The position numbers were made by a program, and so were the translations under genes. 49,825 nt of DNA from Gemmatimonadota bacterium (GTDB taxonomy: Bacteria > Gemmatimonadota > Gemmatimonadetes > Gemmatimonadales > Gemmatimonadaceae), in the NCBI GenBank assembly GCA_026387915.1, contig JAPLKS010000006.1:1-49825 (forward strand), written 5' to 3'. A model generated the notes under the pieces. The model made no database searches and was not told where the DNA came from. It saw nothing but the letters and a program-made list of their open reading frames with translations. How positions within the stretch are numbered: the first letter of the stretch is position 1; every line of letters begins with the position of its first letter. This document shows positions 41,733 to 49,825 of the stretch, in pieces.

Positions 41733-42536
41733 CTAGAGCACCCCGCGATGCCAAAGGGAGGCCGCGTCCATCGTGAGCGCTACCGCCCAGTGCAGGAGTA
41801 CGCCGAGGACGATGGAGCGGCTGCGGAAACTCAGCGAACCCAGCACCATTCCGGCAATGATCGCGCCCACCGTTTCGGGGAACGGCTTGTTGAAGTGGAT
41901 CATTGTGTACGGCACCACCATCACCGCTACGCTGAGCGTGCCGAACCGCTCGCGGAGTCCTTGGACCAGGAGGCCGCGGTAAAAAAACTCTGTGCCTGCA
42001 AACTGCACGAGGTAAAACGCCTCCCAGGTCAAAAGCGCGGCGCTCAGGGGTTCCCCCGGTGCCAGTCGGTAAAACGGATAGCGGTTCTGAAAGGCCGGCG
42101 TCGCGGAAAAATGCCAAATGATCGGCAGGACGATGACCAACAGCGCGAGAAAGATTTTCCAGTCGCGCAAGGCCCCGCGGAATCGCACACCGTAGTCGGC
42201 GAGCGACTCGCGAAAGAGGCGCGTCACCAGGAGCGCCGGGAGCACGATGTACGTGAGGACAAAGAACGACACCCACCATTGCAACGCGAGCAACTGCGGG
42301 TTGGCGCTCTCTGACACAAATCGCGCCGCCGCGTCGGCGCCGCGCGCAATGCCGAACAAGCGGAGCGTGGCCACTGCATTCGCGTGGCGCGCGAAGTAGT
42401 AGTTCACGGTCATCGCCACGGCCGTGTAGAGCAGGATCACCAGCGCCTTGCGGTCCTGTGGCGGCCACTGCTCCTCAAACGCGCGGCGCAGCGAAAACGA
42501 CGGCGTCGACTTTGGGGCAACCGGTGAGATGGACAT
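41733..42536 (-). CDS. CPBP-family intramembrane metalloprotease
   Basis: A 267-residue membrane protein with about seven transmembrane segments. The CPBP (Abi) motifs are present: TEFFYRGLL corresponds to EExxxR (the first Glu replaced by Thr), MIHFNKP to FxxxH, and LLHWAVAL to the third motif. Relatives include Rce1 proteases and bacteriocin-immunity proteins. The loss of one of the paired glutamates is common in the family but may affect activity. Start ATG at 42536. Short inverted repeats in the 220 bp beyond its stop are too weak to call a terminator. Confidence 0.85.
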   Translation of the reverse strand: MSISPVAPKSTPSFSLRRAFEEQWPPQDRKALVILLYTAVAMTVNYYFARHANAVATLRLFGIARGADAAARFVSESANPQLLALQWWVSFFVLTYIVLPALLVTRLFRESLADYGVRFRGALRDWKIFLALLVIVLPIIWHFSATPAFQNRYPFYRLAPGEPLSAALLTWEAFYLVQFAGTEFFYRGLLVQGLRERFGTLSVAVMVVPYTMIHFNKPFPETVGAIIAGMVLGSLSFRSRSIVLGVLLHWAVALTMDAASLWHRGVL

Positions 42537-42708
42537 TGGCGGAGCGAGTGGCGTTATCGAGGATGCAAGGACAGGCGGGAACCGTGCACCAATAGTATCT
42601 GCTCGGCACAGGATGTGATACCGGATTCCGCAGCCCCCTCACCATTCGCCGAAAGCGGCCGAAACTACTGAGGGTAGAGCGGCTTCACGCATCGGGGAGA
42701 GTCATACG

Positions 42709-43185
42709 GTGGCTGAATCGATACACATGGTTGACCCGCTGGAAGCCGGCGGCGACCACGATGAACTGCGGACGATCGTCTACGACGTCCCGATTGAGGG
42801 GACGCTGGACTGGAGCTACGAACCCGGCTCCGACGGCGTACGCTGGGCGTTCACCACCGATTACTCCACGGCCACGCGGCCGTACCAAAACCTGCACATC
42901 CTCCACGATGGCGACACGCTCACCATTCTCGCCGAGGACGGCTCGGTGCGTTGGAGCGGCGTGATCAGTTTTGAATACGAAACAGGCTGGCGTCCGTTCT
43001 CACGTCGGAGTGAGCCGGGCTTTGGGCAGCAGGAAGTGGGCGGCTTCTGGGTGAACGGCGTGCAGCGCGGCTGGGCGTTAGCCGACTGGGCGGATTTGTT
43101 TTTTGGGCACGAGGTGGCGCTGCCGGCGGTGCGGGAGACGGTGCGGGCGTTGCCGTTGAAGGCGGTGTTGGTGGCGACGCCGTAG
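42709..43185 (+). CDS. Small protein of unknown function
   Basis: A 158-residue cytoplasmic protein without signal peptide. It has the features DYSTATRPYQNLHILHDGD and GVISFEYETGWRP, with many aromatic residues and an expected beta-rich fold. GGGGAGAG (42694-42701) lies 8 bp before the GTG at 42709, supporting that start. It faces away from the protease gene and converges with the gene at 43245. I do not recognise the family. Confidence 0.75.
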   Translation: MAESIHMVDPLEAGGDHDELRTIVYDVPIEGTLDWSYEPGSDGVRWAFTTDYSTATRPYQNLHILHDGDTLTILAEDGSVRWSGVISFEYETGWRPFSRRSEPGFGQQEVGGFWVNGVQRGWALADWADLFFGHEVALPAVRETVRALPLKAVLVATP

Positions 43186-43244
43186 GCTGGCTTGCGTGAC
43201 TACGGCGTAAGCGAGTGGTCAACGCCGCTGGTGTCGTGCCGTAC

Positions 43245-44864
43245 CTACCAGGCGATAAACTCCCAGTCGGCGCGCACCTGGCCGTTCACCTTGTGCACCA
43301 CGGCCTCGCCCTCGCCCAGTACCTCGGGGCCGAAGCGTTCGTGGAACCATTCGAGCCGTTGGTTCTGGGATATCCCCTTCAGTTGTGCTACGCCCTCAGC
43401 GCCGACCTGCACCGCCACGTGCATGTGATGGCGCCAGAGCGCGCCCATCCAGTTGACGGCGGGTCCGTAAATGATCGCGCCACTCACAGGACGTCTCGCG
43501 AGTTGTTCGTCGAGATAGCGGTGCCGGTCGGCCTCGAACGCGACGTTTTCCGTGAGGAGTTTCGGGAGCGGCGCCACGTACATGGCGAGCTGTACGATGG
43601 TTGCGAGCATACACGCGTTGAGCGCCCATGCAAAGCGCTCGTGTGATTTGTATCGCGCCGTTGCGGGCCACGCACCGAACAGGCAGAGCAACGCCGACGG
43701 AGCGAGCAACCGCGTTTCGGCGTGCGTGGCGCAGAACACCAGTGTGCCAAGAACGCCAACCAGTACCATCGGTCGATCGAGAAGCGCTTCGGTGCGAGTC
43801 TTCCCCGAGGCAGGCGCGCCGAGCCAGAGCACACACCACGCGAGGCCGACGCCCAGTGGTACCATCCACCGCCCGACGATGCTTGCGTTCTCCGTCCAAC
43901 TCTTGAGCGCCTGACGCACGCTCAGCGACGGTCGTGCCGCCTCGGGAATCCCACGCGTCCACGCCTCGGGGTCGGACCACGGCGCATAGGTGCGCGTGCT
44001 GCCGCGAAGATCGTGGTAGGGAAGCGAGGCGCTGATGGGAATGTGCATCGTGGTCTTCGTCGCGTGCGGGCCTCGATCAGTATCGGGTGTGCGACGGTCG
44101 AGATCTCCGAGATACCAGCTGGCGTTGAGCGGCCCAACGCTTCCGATCGTCGGGCGCCCAGCGTGCACGCTCATTACCACCACAAACGCGGCGATAATTG
44201 ACGTGCCTATCGCCATGGAGCGGCGAGGAAGCGTCGAATAATCACCAGCGCGCCACGCGCGAAACAACGGAATCGCGGCAGCCGCGAACAGCCAAGGCCA
44301 GATGCTGGTTTTGACGAGAAAGCCGGCGCCGGCCAACAGACCGAGCCACAGTTCGTCTCGCACTGAGTTCGCGGGAAAGCGCGAGACAAATGCCAGCACA
44401 ATGACGCACAGCAAGAGATCAGGTGTGAGCAGTTCCTGCGTGAGCCAGCGCACGATGATCCATGCGCAGGCCCAGAACACCGCACGCTGCGCCATCGCCG
44501 GCACGTGCTTCCGCACGGCAGCGACCGAGAGCCAAAGGGCCACACCGCCGAGCAGAGCCTGAACGAGGTGAGCGAGCGCGAGGAAGAGCGCGCGGTCGTC
44601 GCCGGCAATCCATACCACCGGCATCAGGAGCCACGAATACCCCGGCGACCAATACCCCTGAATCGCCTCCCACCATTGCCCACGCGCAAATAGTTCAGCG
44701 TTTTCAAAATACGCCACGCCGTCGGGCGTCACCGCGGCGCGTGCGAGATACGCCACCACCGCGAGCACCAATGCGGCGACCGCCGCGTCGATCCACAGAC
44801 GCGGCGGCTCCGCTTGCGCAGGCTTTGCTGCCGCTTCACGCGGCTTGGCCCGGCGACTACTCAT
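43245..44864 (-). CDS. Multi-spanning membrane protein resembling GT-C glycosyltransferases
   Basis: A 539-residue protein with about ten transmembrane segments. After the first helix comes [17 protein letters not shown], with Asp in the loop where GT-C enzymes (PMT/ArnT type) keep a catalytic acid, then [11 protein letters not shown]. The C-terminal third is a soluble domain ([15 protein letters not shown]... VHKVNGQ). GT-C enzymes transfer sugars from polyprenyl-phosphate carriers in the periplasm. Its ATG overlaps the stop of the molybdenum hydroxylase gene (ATGA). Assignment rests on topology and the Asp loop, so it is tentative. Confidence 0.75.
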   Translation of the reverse strand: MSSRRAKPREAAAKPAQAEPPRLWIDAAVAALVLAVVAYLARAAVTPDGVAYFENAELFARGQWWEAIQGYWSPGYSWLLMPVVWIAGDDRALFLALAHLVQALLGGVALWLSVAAVRKHVPAMAQRAVFWACAWIIVRWLTQELLTPDLLLCVIVLAFVSRFPANSVRDELWLGLLAGAGFLVKTSIWPWLFAAAAIPLFRAWRAGDYSTLPRRSMAIGTSIIAAFVVVMSVHAGRPTIGSVGPLNASWYLGDLDRRTPDTDRGPHATKTTMHIPISASLPYHDLRGSTRTYAPWSDPEAWTRGIPEAARPSLSVRQALKSWTENASIVGRWMVPLGVGLAWCVLWLGAPASGKTRTEALLDRPMVLVGVLGTLVFCATHAETRLLAPSALLCLFGAWPATARYKSHERFAWALNACMLATIVQLAMYVAPLPKLLTENVAFEADRHRYLDEQLARRPVSGAIIYGPAVNWMGALWRHHMHVAVQVGAEGVAQLKGISQNQRLEWFHERFGPEVLGEGEAVVHKVNGQVRADWEFIAW

Positions 44865-47062
44865 CCGTTCAACTGCGTCCCAATCGGCAACGACCGGATT
44901 CGCTTACCCGTCGCCTCAAAGATCGCATTGCACAACGCCGGAATCACCGGCGGCAATGCTGGCTCACCGAGCCCGGTCGGCGGATTGTCGGTCATTCGGA
45001 AATGCACTTCAACCGGCGGCGCCACCGGCATGCGGAGCAACTGGTACGTGTCGAAGTTGTTCTGCACCACACGCCCAGCATTGATCGTGATCTCCTGCCC
45101 CAGCGCTTCGGAAATGCCGTCGATGGCCGCGCCCTGTCCCTGATTCTCGGCGCCACTCATGTTCGTGATTTGACGGCCGATGTCGCCGGCGACCCACACC
45201 TTGTCGATCTTCAGCACGCCCTTGGCGCTGACGGTAGCCTGCACGACTTCCGCGAAGTATCCCGCATGGCTGAAGTGGAAGGCCACACCCATTCCCGTGC
45301 CCTTGGGAAGTTTCTTCTTTCCCCAGCCAGACTTTTCGCGCACCAGTTCCAGCACGCCCTTCATGCGTTCGGCGTCCAGAATGCGTGCGTCCGCCGGACC
45401 CGTAGACGCGACGAGCGTCTGGCTCAGGAGATCAATTCGGAACTGCAGGGGATCCTTGCCAGCAGCGTGCGCGAGTTCGTCAATGAACGACTGAATCACA
45501 AACGCGAGGCCGTTGCTGCCCGGCGCGCGCAGTGCGCCAATCGGCACGCCGTGCGGCAATGCCGACGTCTCGAGCTGATAGTTGGGAATGAAGCGCGCGG
45601 GGAACTGATTCGCCGCGACGCCATCCATCACGAAATGATTGCGCCATGCGACGAGCGCACCATTGGCGTCCACGCCACCCTTGAGCCAGTAGTAGCCGGC
45701 CTGGCGATAGTGATCGTGATGCATATCGTCTTCACGCGTCCAGAGCAACTTCACCGGCAAACCGGACTGACGCGCAATCCACGCGGCCTCAACCATATAG
45801 TCGTTCTTGAGACGACGACCAAAGCCACCGCCAATACGCGTGAGGTGAATGGTGATGTCGTTCTCCGCGATCCCCATCGTCTTCGACACGAGCTGACGAC
45901 CTGGCTGCGGCATCTGCGTGGGCGCCCAGATTTCGAGCTTGCCATCCTTGAAGTTCGCCGTGCAGTTCTGCGGCTCGAGCGTCGCATGCGAAATAAACGG
46001 ATAGTAGTACGCCCCCTCGGCGGTGTGCGCGGCGCCCTTGAGCGCGGCATCAATGTCGCCGTCCTTGCGCACGACTTTTTCGGCCGGGAGCTTGGAGAGC
46101 TCCATCGCGCGCTTGGTGTAGCCGTCGCTGCTCTCTTGCGCCGTGGCGCCTTCGTTCCACGTGATTTGTAGCTGAGCGCGCGCCGTCTTGGCGTGCCACC
46201 AACTATCGGCCACAATCGCCACACCGCTGAGCAGCCCGTCGAGCGCGTCGCCGCCTTCCACGACGAACGCGGCCTTCACGCCCGGCATCGCCTTGATGCG
46301 GTCGACATTAGCGCTCACGACCTTGCCGCCGAACACGGCGCACTTTTCAAACACGGCGTAGTGCATGTTCGGCACCACGACGTCAATGCCAAAGAGCGGC
46401 TTCCCCGTGACGATCTTCTTGTCGTCGACCTGCGGCACGCGCGTGCCAAGGATCTTGAAGTTCTTGGGGTCTTTGAGCGGGAGTTTGGAAACGCCCGGCG
46501 GTCCGTTCACGGCCGGCACCATCTCCGGCGGAGTGATGGTGGCCGCAGTGGCGAGGAGTTTGCCATAGGGCAACGTGCGCTTGCTCGCGGCGTGCGTCAC
46601 GGCGCCGTGCGCGGTGGTGCACTCGCTCTCCGAAACGCCCCACGTCTTGGCCGCTGCTGCGACGAGCATGAAACGCGCCGCCGCGCCGATCTGGCGCATG
46701 AGGTCGTAGTTCATGGGGGTGGACAAACTGCCGCCCTCAAACTGAATGCCGTATTTGGACTGATCGCTGATCGCCTGTTCAACGGTGACCATCTTCCAAT
46801 CCACATCGAGTTCTTCGGCGATGATCATCGGCAGCGACGTCTTGATCCCTTGTCCCCCTTCAGGATTTTTGCCGATGATCGTGACTTTGCCGTCCGGCAT
46901 GATGCGAATGAAGGCGTTGGGCACGAACGGATCGTCGGCGAGGTGCGCGCCCGCGGGGGCAGCGTCGAGCCGGCGCGCATACGCGCCAAAGAGCACGCCG
47001 CCGCCGGCAATGGCTACGGCGCGCAGAAAATCGCGGCGATCAACAATCGGAGAAATAGTCAT
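44861..47062 (-). CDS. Molybdenum hydroxylase, large molybdopterin-binding subunit (Tat-exported)
   Basis: A 733-residue protein of the xanthine dehydrogenase/aldehyde oxidase family. It opens with a twin-arginine signal ([15 protein letters not shown]). Cofactor-binding stretches include [19 protein letters not shown] and [10 protein letters not shown], and the catalytic Glu lies in GLGEPALPP near the C-terminus. The lack of an FAD subunit and the Tat signal resemble the IorAB-type (isoquinoline 1-oxidoreductase) group, in which electrons leave through the iron-sulfur subunit to a cytochrome. The partner is the next gene upstream, 12 bp away. The substrate is unknown. Confidence 0.92.
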   Translation of the reverse strand: MTISPIVDRRDFLRAVAIAGGGVLFGAYARRLDAAPAGAHLADDPFVPNAFIRIMPDGKVTIIGKNPEGGQGIKTSLPMIIAEELDVDWKMVTVEQAISDQSKYGIQFEGGSLSTPMNYDLMRQIGAAARFMLVAAAAKTWGVSESECTTAHGAVTHAASKRTLPYGKLLATAATITPPEMVPAVNGPPGVSKLPLKDPKNFKILGTRVPQVDDKKIVTGKPLFGIDVVVPNMHYAVFEKCAVFGGKVVSANVDRIKAMPGVKAAFVVEGGDALDGLLSGVAIVADSWWHAKTARAQLQITWNEGATAQESSDGYTKRAMELSKLPAEKVVRKDGDIDAALKGAAHTAEGAYYYPFISHATLEPQNCTANFKDGKLEIWAPTQMPQPGRQLVSKTMGIAENDITIHLTRIGGGFGRRLKNDYMVEAAWIARQSGLPVKLLWTREDDMHHDHYRQAGYYWLKGGVDANGALVAWRNHFVMDGVAANQFPARFIPNYQLETSALPHGVPIGALRAPGSNGLAFVIQSFIDELAHAAGKDPLQFRIDLLSQTLVASTGPADARILDAERMKGVLELVREKSGWGKKKLPKGTGMGVAFHFSHAGYFAEVVQATVSAKGVLKIDKVWVAGDIGRQITNMSGAENQGQGAAIDGISEALGQEITINAGRVVQNNFDTYQLLRMPVAPPVEVHFRMTDNPPTGLGEPALPPVIPALCNAIFEATGKRIRSLPIGTQLNG

Positions 47063-47074
47063 GATGGCGTCTCC

Positions 47075-47572
47075 TTACTTGGCTGCGCCGCTGGGCGCCG
47101 CAGTGGAGGCGCCGCCGTTCTTGATGTCGGCTGCGCGGTGAATGGCTTTGCGAATGCGATTGTAGGTGGCGCAACGGCAGATATTGCCACCCATCGCTTG
47201 GTCGATGTCGGCGTCGGTGGGCTTCTTTTTCTGCTCGAGGAGCGCGGCGGCCGACATGATCTGGCCGGCCTGGCAGTAGCCACACTGGGGCACGTCAATC
47301 TCTTGCCACGCAACCTGTAGTGGATGCGTACCGTCCTTGGAGAGCCCCTCGATGGTGGTGATTTCCAGCCCCCCGAGCGATGACACCGGAATCTGGCACG
47401 ACCGCACCGGCACGCCCTTCAGGTGCACGGTACAGGCGCCGCACTGCGCCACACCGCAACCGAACTTGGTTCCTTTGAGATCGAGCACGTCGCGTAGCAC
47501 CCAGAGCAGGGGCATATCCGACGGGGCGTCAACCGTAACGGCTTTGCCGTTGACCTTGAACGAGACCGACAT
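47075..47572 (-). CDS. Molybdenum hydroxylase, small 2x[2Fe-2S] subunit
   Basis: A 165-residue protein. The plant-type ferredoxin cluster uses CGVAQCGAC plus a later Cys (VRSCQIP); the second, four-helix cluster uses CGYCQAGQ and [10 protein letters not shown]. These two clusters pass electrons from molybdenum to the acceptor. A GGAG lies about 9 bp before the ATG at 47572. The protein has no signal peptide and is presumably exported bound to the Tat-tagged large subunit. Confidence 0.93.
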   Translation of the reverse strand: MSVSFKVNGKAVTVDAPSDMPLLWVLRDVLDLKGTKFGCGVAQCGACTVHLKGVPVRSCQIPVSSLGGLEITTIEGLSKDGTHPLQVAWQEIDVPQCGYCQAGQIMSAAALLEQKKKPTDADIDQAMGGNICRCATYNRIRKAIHRAADIKNGGASTAAPSGAAK

Positions 47573-47955
47573 CGCAGGGAACTCCGTGCAGCAGGGTGTG
47601 GGCGAGCAACTATAACTACGTACAAACGTATAACAGGAGCCGGACGTTACCTCGGCACCGTTGTCGGTCGTCTCTAAGTGCGGGAGCTCGGCGGCGATTG
47701 AACACAATCTCGGTGTGCTCGCCGAGCGCTAGCTGTTTTGGCGCTGTACCCAGTACTAGGGGACGCTGGCTGTTGATGCGCGAGTCCTAATTTTGCCACT
47801 TATTTGGGTGGCCTGAAAGGGCAAATCTGAGATTATTCGCACGCCTTTTTCCTGCCGATACTGGAAACTAGGGCAACAATGTCGTATCTATATACACTGT
47901 CTATAGTTGTCACCCCCGGGACAGCCCGAGGGGGATTTTACGTGCGAGGAGATTG
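47573..47955. other. AT-rich divergent intergenic region
   Basis: 383 bp that must hold promoters for the molybdenum hydroxylase operon (minus) and the Ig-repeat protein (plus). Base composition is clearly lower in GC than the genes. It contains CTATA (47888-47892) and TATAG (47902-47906) facing each other, and ACGTACAAACGTATAAC near 47613-47630. No clear promoter pair was found. Confidence 0.5.
47913..47934 (+). promoter_or_regulatory. Hairpin in the leader of the Ig-repeat gene
   Basis: CCCCCGGG pairs with CCC-GA-GGGGG around the loop ACAG, with a GA bulge. It is followed by ATTTTACG and the ribosome site GAGGAG at 47947-47952. It could be a leader structure that affects translation, or a terminator-like attenuator. 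Confidence 0.4.
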
Positions 47956-49536
47956 ATGAAGCACTCCCTGTGGTCGCTGTCATTAGTGGTGTTTGCCAGC
48001 GCCTGCCTCAAGGACACCAGTGCGCCGAGTGCGGAGATTCCGCCGATCAGCAAGATCGCGGTGACGCCTGGCGCGACGAGTCTCCTCGTGGGGAAGAGCA
48101 CAACCTTTGCCGCGACGGTCACTGGCGGCACAGGGAAAGAGGCGATGACGTGGTCGCTCGATAACAGCGCCGTTGGCTCCATTAGCACGAGTGGTGTGTT
48201 TTCCGCCAAGGCCGTAGGCTCGGCGATCGTGAAAGTGCAGGTGGACACGTTCAGCGTGACCGCCGCTGTTTCCGTGTTGCCGGCTGGGTTGAATCTCTCG
48301 CCGGGGGCGGTCACGCTTCCGGTTGGCCAAACGGTGCAGCTCAAGGCTGATGTCCTCGACGGGCTCGGCGGCTCCACTCCGGTCACCTGGTCATTTTCAA
48401 ATGCTTCGGCTGGGCTTATTTCGTCGAGCGGTTTCTTTACGGCGCGTGGGAGTGGCACCGGCACTGTTACGGTGACCGCGCCGGGCGATCTGAAAGCCAC
48501 CGGGACAGTCACCGTGACACCATCGGGGATCACGGTGTCGCCGACGACACTCAATCTTCAGGTGGGTAAGACGGCGCAACTGCGCGCCTCTGTCGCGGAC
48601 GGCACGGGTGCGGCGTCGGATGTCAGTTGGTTCATCTCGGATGCCAGCGTGGGGACCGTTTCCTCCACAGGGCTCTTTACGGCGACCGGCTCGGGCGATG
48701 CCAACATCACGGCATCTGCGGCGTCGGGCGCGATCAGTACCTCCGCTGCGGTGCATGTGTCGCCCACGAGCATCACGGTGACGCCTGGGACTGCTGTGCT
48801 CACGATTGGATCCACCAAGCAGTTTGCCGCCGCCGTTTCTGATGGAACGGGTGCGGCATCGGTGGTGCAGTGGACCTTCTCTGATCCGCTCATTGGGTCG
48901 GTGTCGTCGACCGGATTGTTTTCCGCAAAGGGCACTGGCTTTGGTACGCTGTTCGCGACCGGAAGTGGTTTGACGGCGAGCGCTGCCATTTCGGTGACGC
49001 CCACTGGCGTGAACATCACGCGTGGGAGTGATTCGCTGATTGTGGGGCGGACGCAGCAGTACTTCGCGGATGTGAACGATGGGACGGGGCGGACGTCGAC
49101 GGTGCGGTGGAGTTTTTCGAATCTGAATGTTGCGACGATTTCGGAGGCGGGGGTGCTGACGCCGCTCGCTCCGGGTACCGGGAAGGTGACCGCGTCGGCG
49201 GGTGGTGCCGCGAACACTGTGGATCTGACCGTCACCGCAGGATCTGTGGATCGCCTGACCGTTTGTGATCGGGCCGCGACGGGTTGTAGTGCTGTCATTA
49301 CACTCTCGACCAACAACACGGTCGCGTCAGTACGTGCCACCGCTTTCAACTCGCTCGGTGCCGACATCAGCAGCTCCTGCACGTTCAACTGGACTGCTCA
49401 GACGCAGAGCATCGTCGCGATTAATGTGTCGTCCGACGCAGCCCATCGCGATGCGCTGATCACTCGACAGTCGGCAGGCACGGTGCAGATCCTCGTGACG
49501 TGCGGTGGCCAAACCGCCGTCCTCACGATCAACTAA
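47956..49536 (+). CDS. Ig-like (BIG_2) repeat surface protein, probable lipoprotein
   Basis: A 526-residue exported protein with a signal peptide ending in ASAC (Cys18), so probably lipid-anchored. Five Ig-like BIG_2 repeats of about 80 residues follow, each built from V-T-P/S-x-x-x-x-L-x-V-G-x-T-x-Q-x-x-A, then W-x-x-x-x-x-x-x-G-x-I/V-S-x-x-G-x-F-x-A. The C-terminal ~100 residues (LTVCDRAATGCSAVITL...) form a different, Cys-containing domain. Such proteins are adhesins or surface-layer components. GAGGAG precedes the ATG at 47956. Confidence 0.88.
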   Translation: MKHSLWSLSLVVFASACLKDTSAPSAEIPPISKIAVTPGATSLLVGKSTTFAATVTGGTGKEAMTWSLDNSAVGSISTSGVFSAKAVGSAIVKVQVDTFSVTAAVSVLPAGLNLSPGAVTLPVGQTVQLKADVLDGLGGSTPVTWSFSNASAGLISSSGFFTARGSGTGTVTVTAPGDLKATGTVTVTPSGITVSPTTLNLQVGKTAQLRASVADGTGAASDVSWFISDASVGTVSSTGLFTATGSGDANITASAASGAISTSAAVHVSPTSITVTPGTAVLTIGSTKQFAAAVSDGTGAASVVQWTFSDPLIGSVSSTGLFSAKGTGFGTLFATGSGLTASAAISVTPTGVNITRGSDSLIVGRTQQYFADVNDGTGRTSTVRWSFSNLNVATISEAGVLTPLAPGTGKVTASAGGAANTVDLTVTAGSVDRLTVCDRAATGCSAVITLSTNNTVASVRATAFNSLGADISSSCTFNWTAQTQSIVAINVSSDAAHRDALITRQSAGTVQILVTCGGQTAVLTIN

Positions 49537-49555
49537 CCGTACCGCAAAACAAAAC

Positions 49556-49587
49556 GGCCGGCCGCCTCACGGCGACCGGCCCTTTTT
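49556..49587 (+). terminator. Rho-independent terminator after the Ig-repeat gene
   Basis: GGCCGG (49556) pairs with CCGGCC (49576-49581) and CGCC with GGCG inside, with one C/A mismatch and loop TCAC; CTTTTTG follows. Confidence 0.88.
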
Positions 49588-49614
49588 GTTCACCGCATCA
49601 CGCGGCGCCCGAAC

Positions 49615-49825
49615 TCACCCTTCTTCGTCGTCCTTCCCGGCCTTCCCCTTGATCGCATCAGCAATGCGATGGCGGAGATCCGTCAGGTGCGCCTTCGTCA
49701 CCTTGTCGCTCGTCTTCCCCTGCGCCGCCTTCAGCTCCGCGTCGAGGGCGCGCAGCTCCGCGCGAACGGACGGGTTGATGTCGGTGAGCTTCGGATCAAG
49801 CGTCGGCGACACGGGACGGCCAGCA
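49615..49825 (-). CDS. Partial protein, C-terminus only, function unknown
   Basis: The frame is open from the window end and gives 69 residues to the stop at 49615. A GTG at 49812 could be a start, but the preceding in-frame residues (AGRPV) show no stop, so this may be the tail of a larger gene. The visible part is a charged helix pair (SVRAELRALDAELKAAQG, THL/HLTDLRHRIADAIKG) with an acidic end (KDDEEG). I do not recognise it. Confidence 0.6.
   Translation of the reverse strand, partial: AGRPVSPTLDPKLTDINPSVRAELRALDAELKAAQGKTSDKVTKAHLTDLRHRIADAIKGKAGKDDEEG

Noticed and set aside
44462-46171. Plus-strand open frame of 569 codons opposite the molybdenum hydroxylase
   Set aside because: Arg/His/Ala-rich translation without domains, fully antisense to a gene with clear catalytic motifs.

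Overview
The window is high-GC bacterial DNA with tightly packed genes, many signal peptides and lipoproteins, SusC/SusD-type outer-membrane import, an ECF sigma/FecR pair, BNR/VPS10-like propeller proteins and polyamine synthesis through homospermidine synthase. This mix fits a Gram-negative soil or freshwater bacterium, most likely of the Gemmatimonadota. That placement is inferred from gene content, since there is no rRNA or tRNA in the window.

Region 1 (1-1075) holds the tail of an IS3-family transposase, about 350 bp without a convincing gene, and one small secreted protein with a strong terminator.

Region 2 (1089-24208) is the main find: a 23-kb divergent locus lying between two strong hairpins. 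The left arm (minus strand) encodes an ECF sigma factor, a FecR-like anti-sigma factor, an APC amino-acid permease, an M61-type metallopeptidase with a PDZ domain and a secreted protein. The right arm (plus strand) encodes RidA, a SusC/RagA receptor, a SusD-like lipoprotein, a second APC permease, a large BNR/VPS10-like propeller protein, two S10-like serine carboxypeptidases flanking a class V aminotransferase, a second M61-type peptidase and a GNAT acetyltransferase. Together they read as a self-regulated machine for importing and breaking down peptides or modified amino acids: receptor, exported peptidases, inner-membrane permeases, PLP enzyme and imine-clearing RidA.

Region 3 (24237-29917) has a two-gene polyamine operon (homospermidine synthase and an ornithine-type decarboxylase) behind a set of short tandem repeats with 10-11 bp periods, then a SET-domain protein, a His-rich secreted protein and a class C beta-lactamase-fold hydrolase.

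Region 4 (30119-36237) is signalling: a hybrid histidine kinase broken by two frameshifts, one at a 5-bp duplication and one at an A8 tract, followed by a CheB-CheR-PAS fusion without a kinase domain.

Region 5 (36481-49825) carries a cold-shock protein and a small partner gene, a secreted protein, a giant lipoprotein of ten Hydin-like repeats, a CPBP membrane protease, a GT-C-like membrane protein coupled to a Tat-exported molybdenum hydroxylase, an Ig-like repeat surface protein, and the end of an unidentified gene running off the window.
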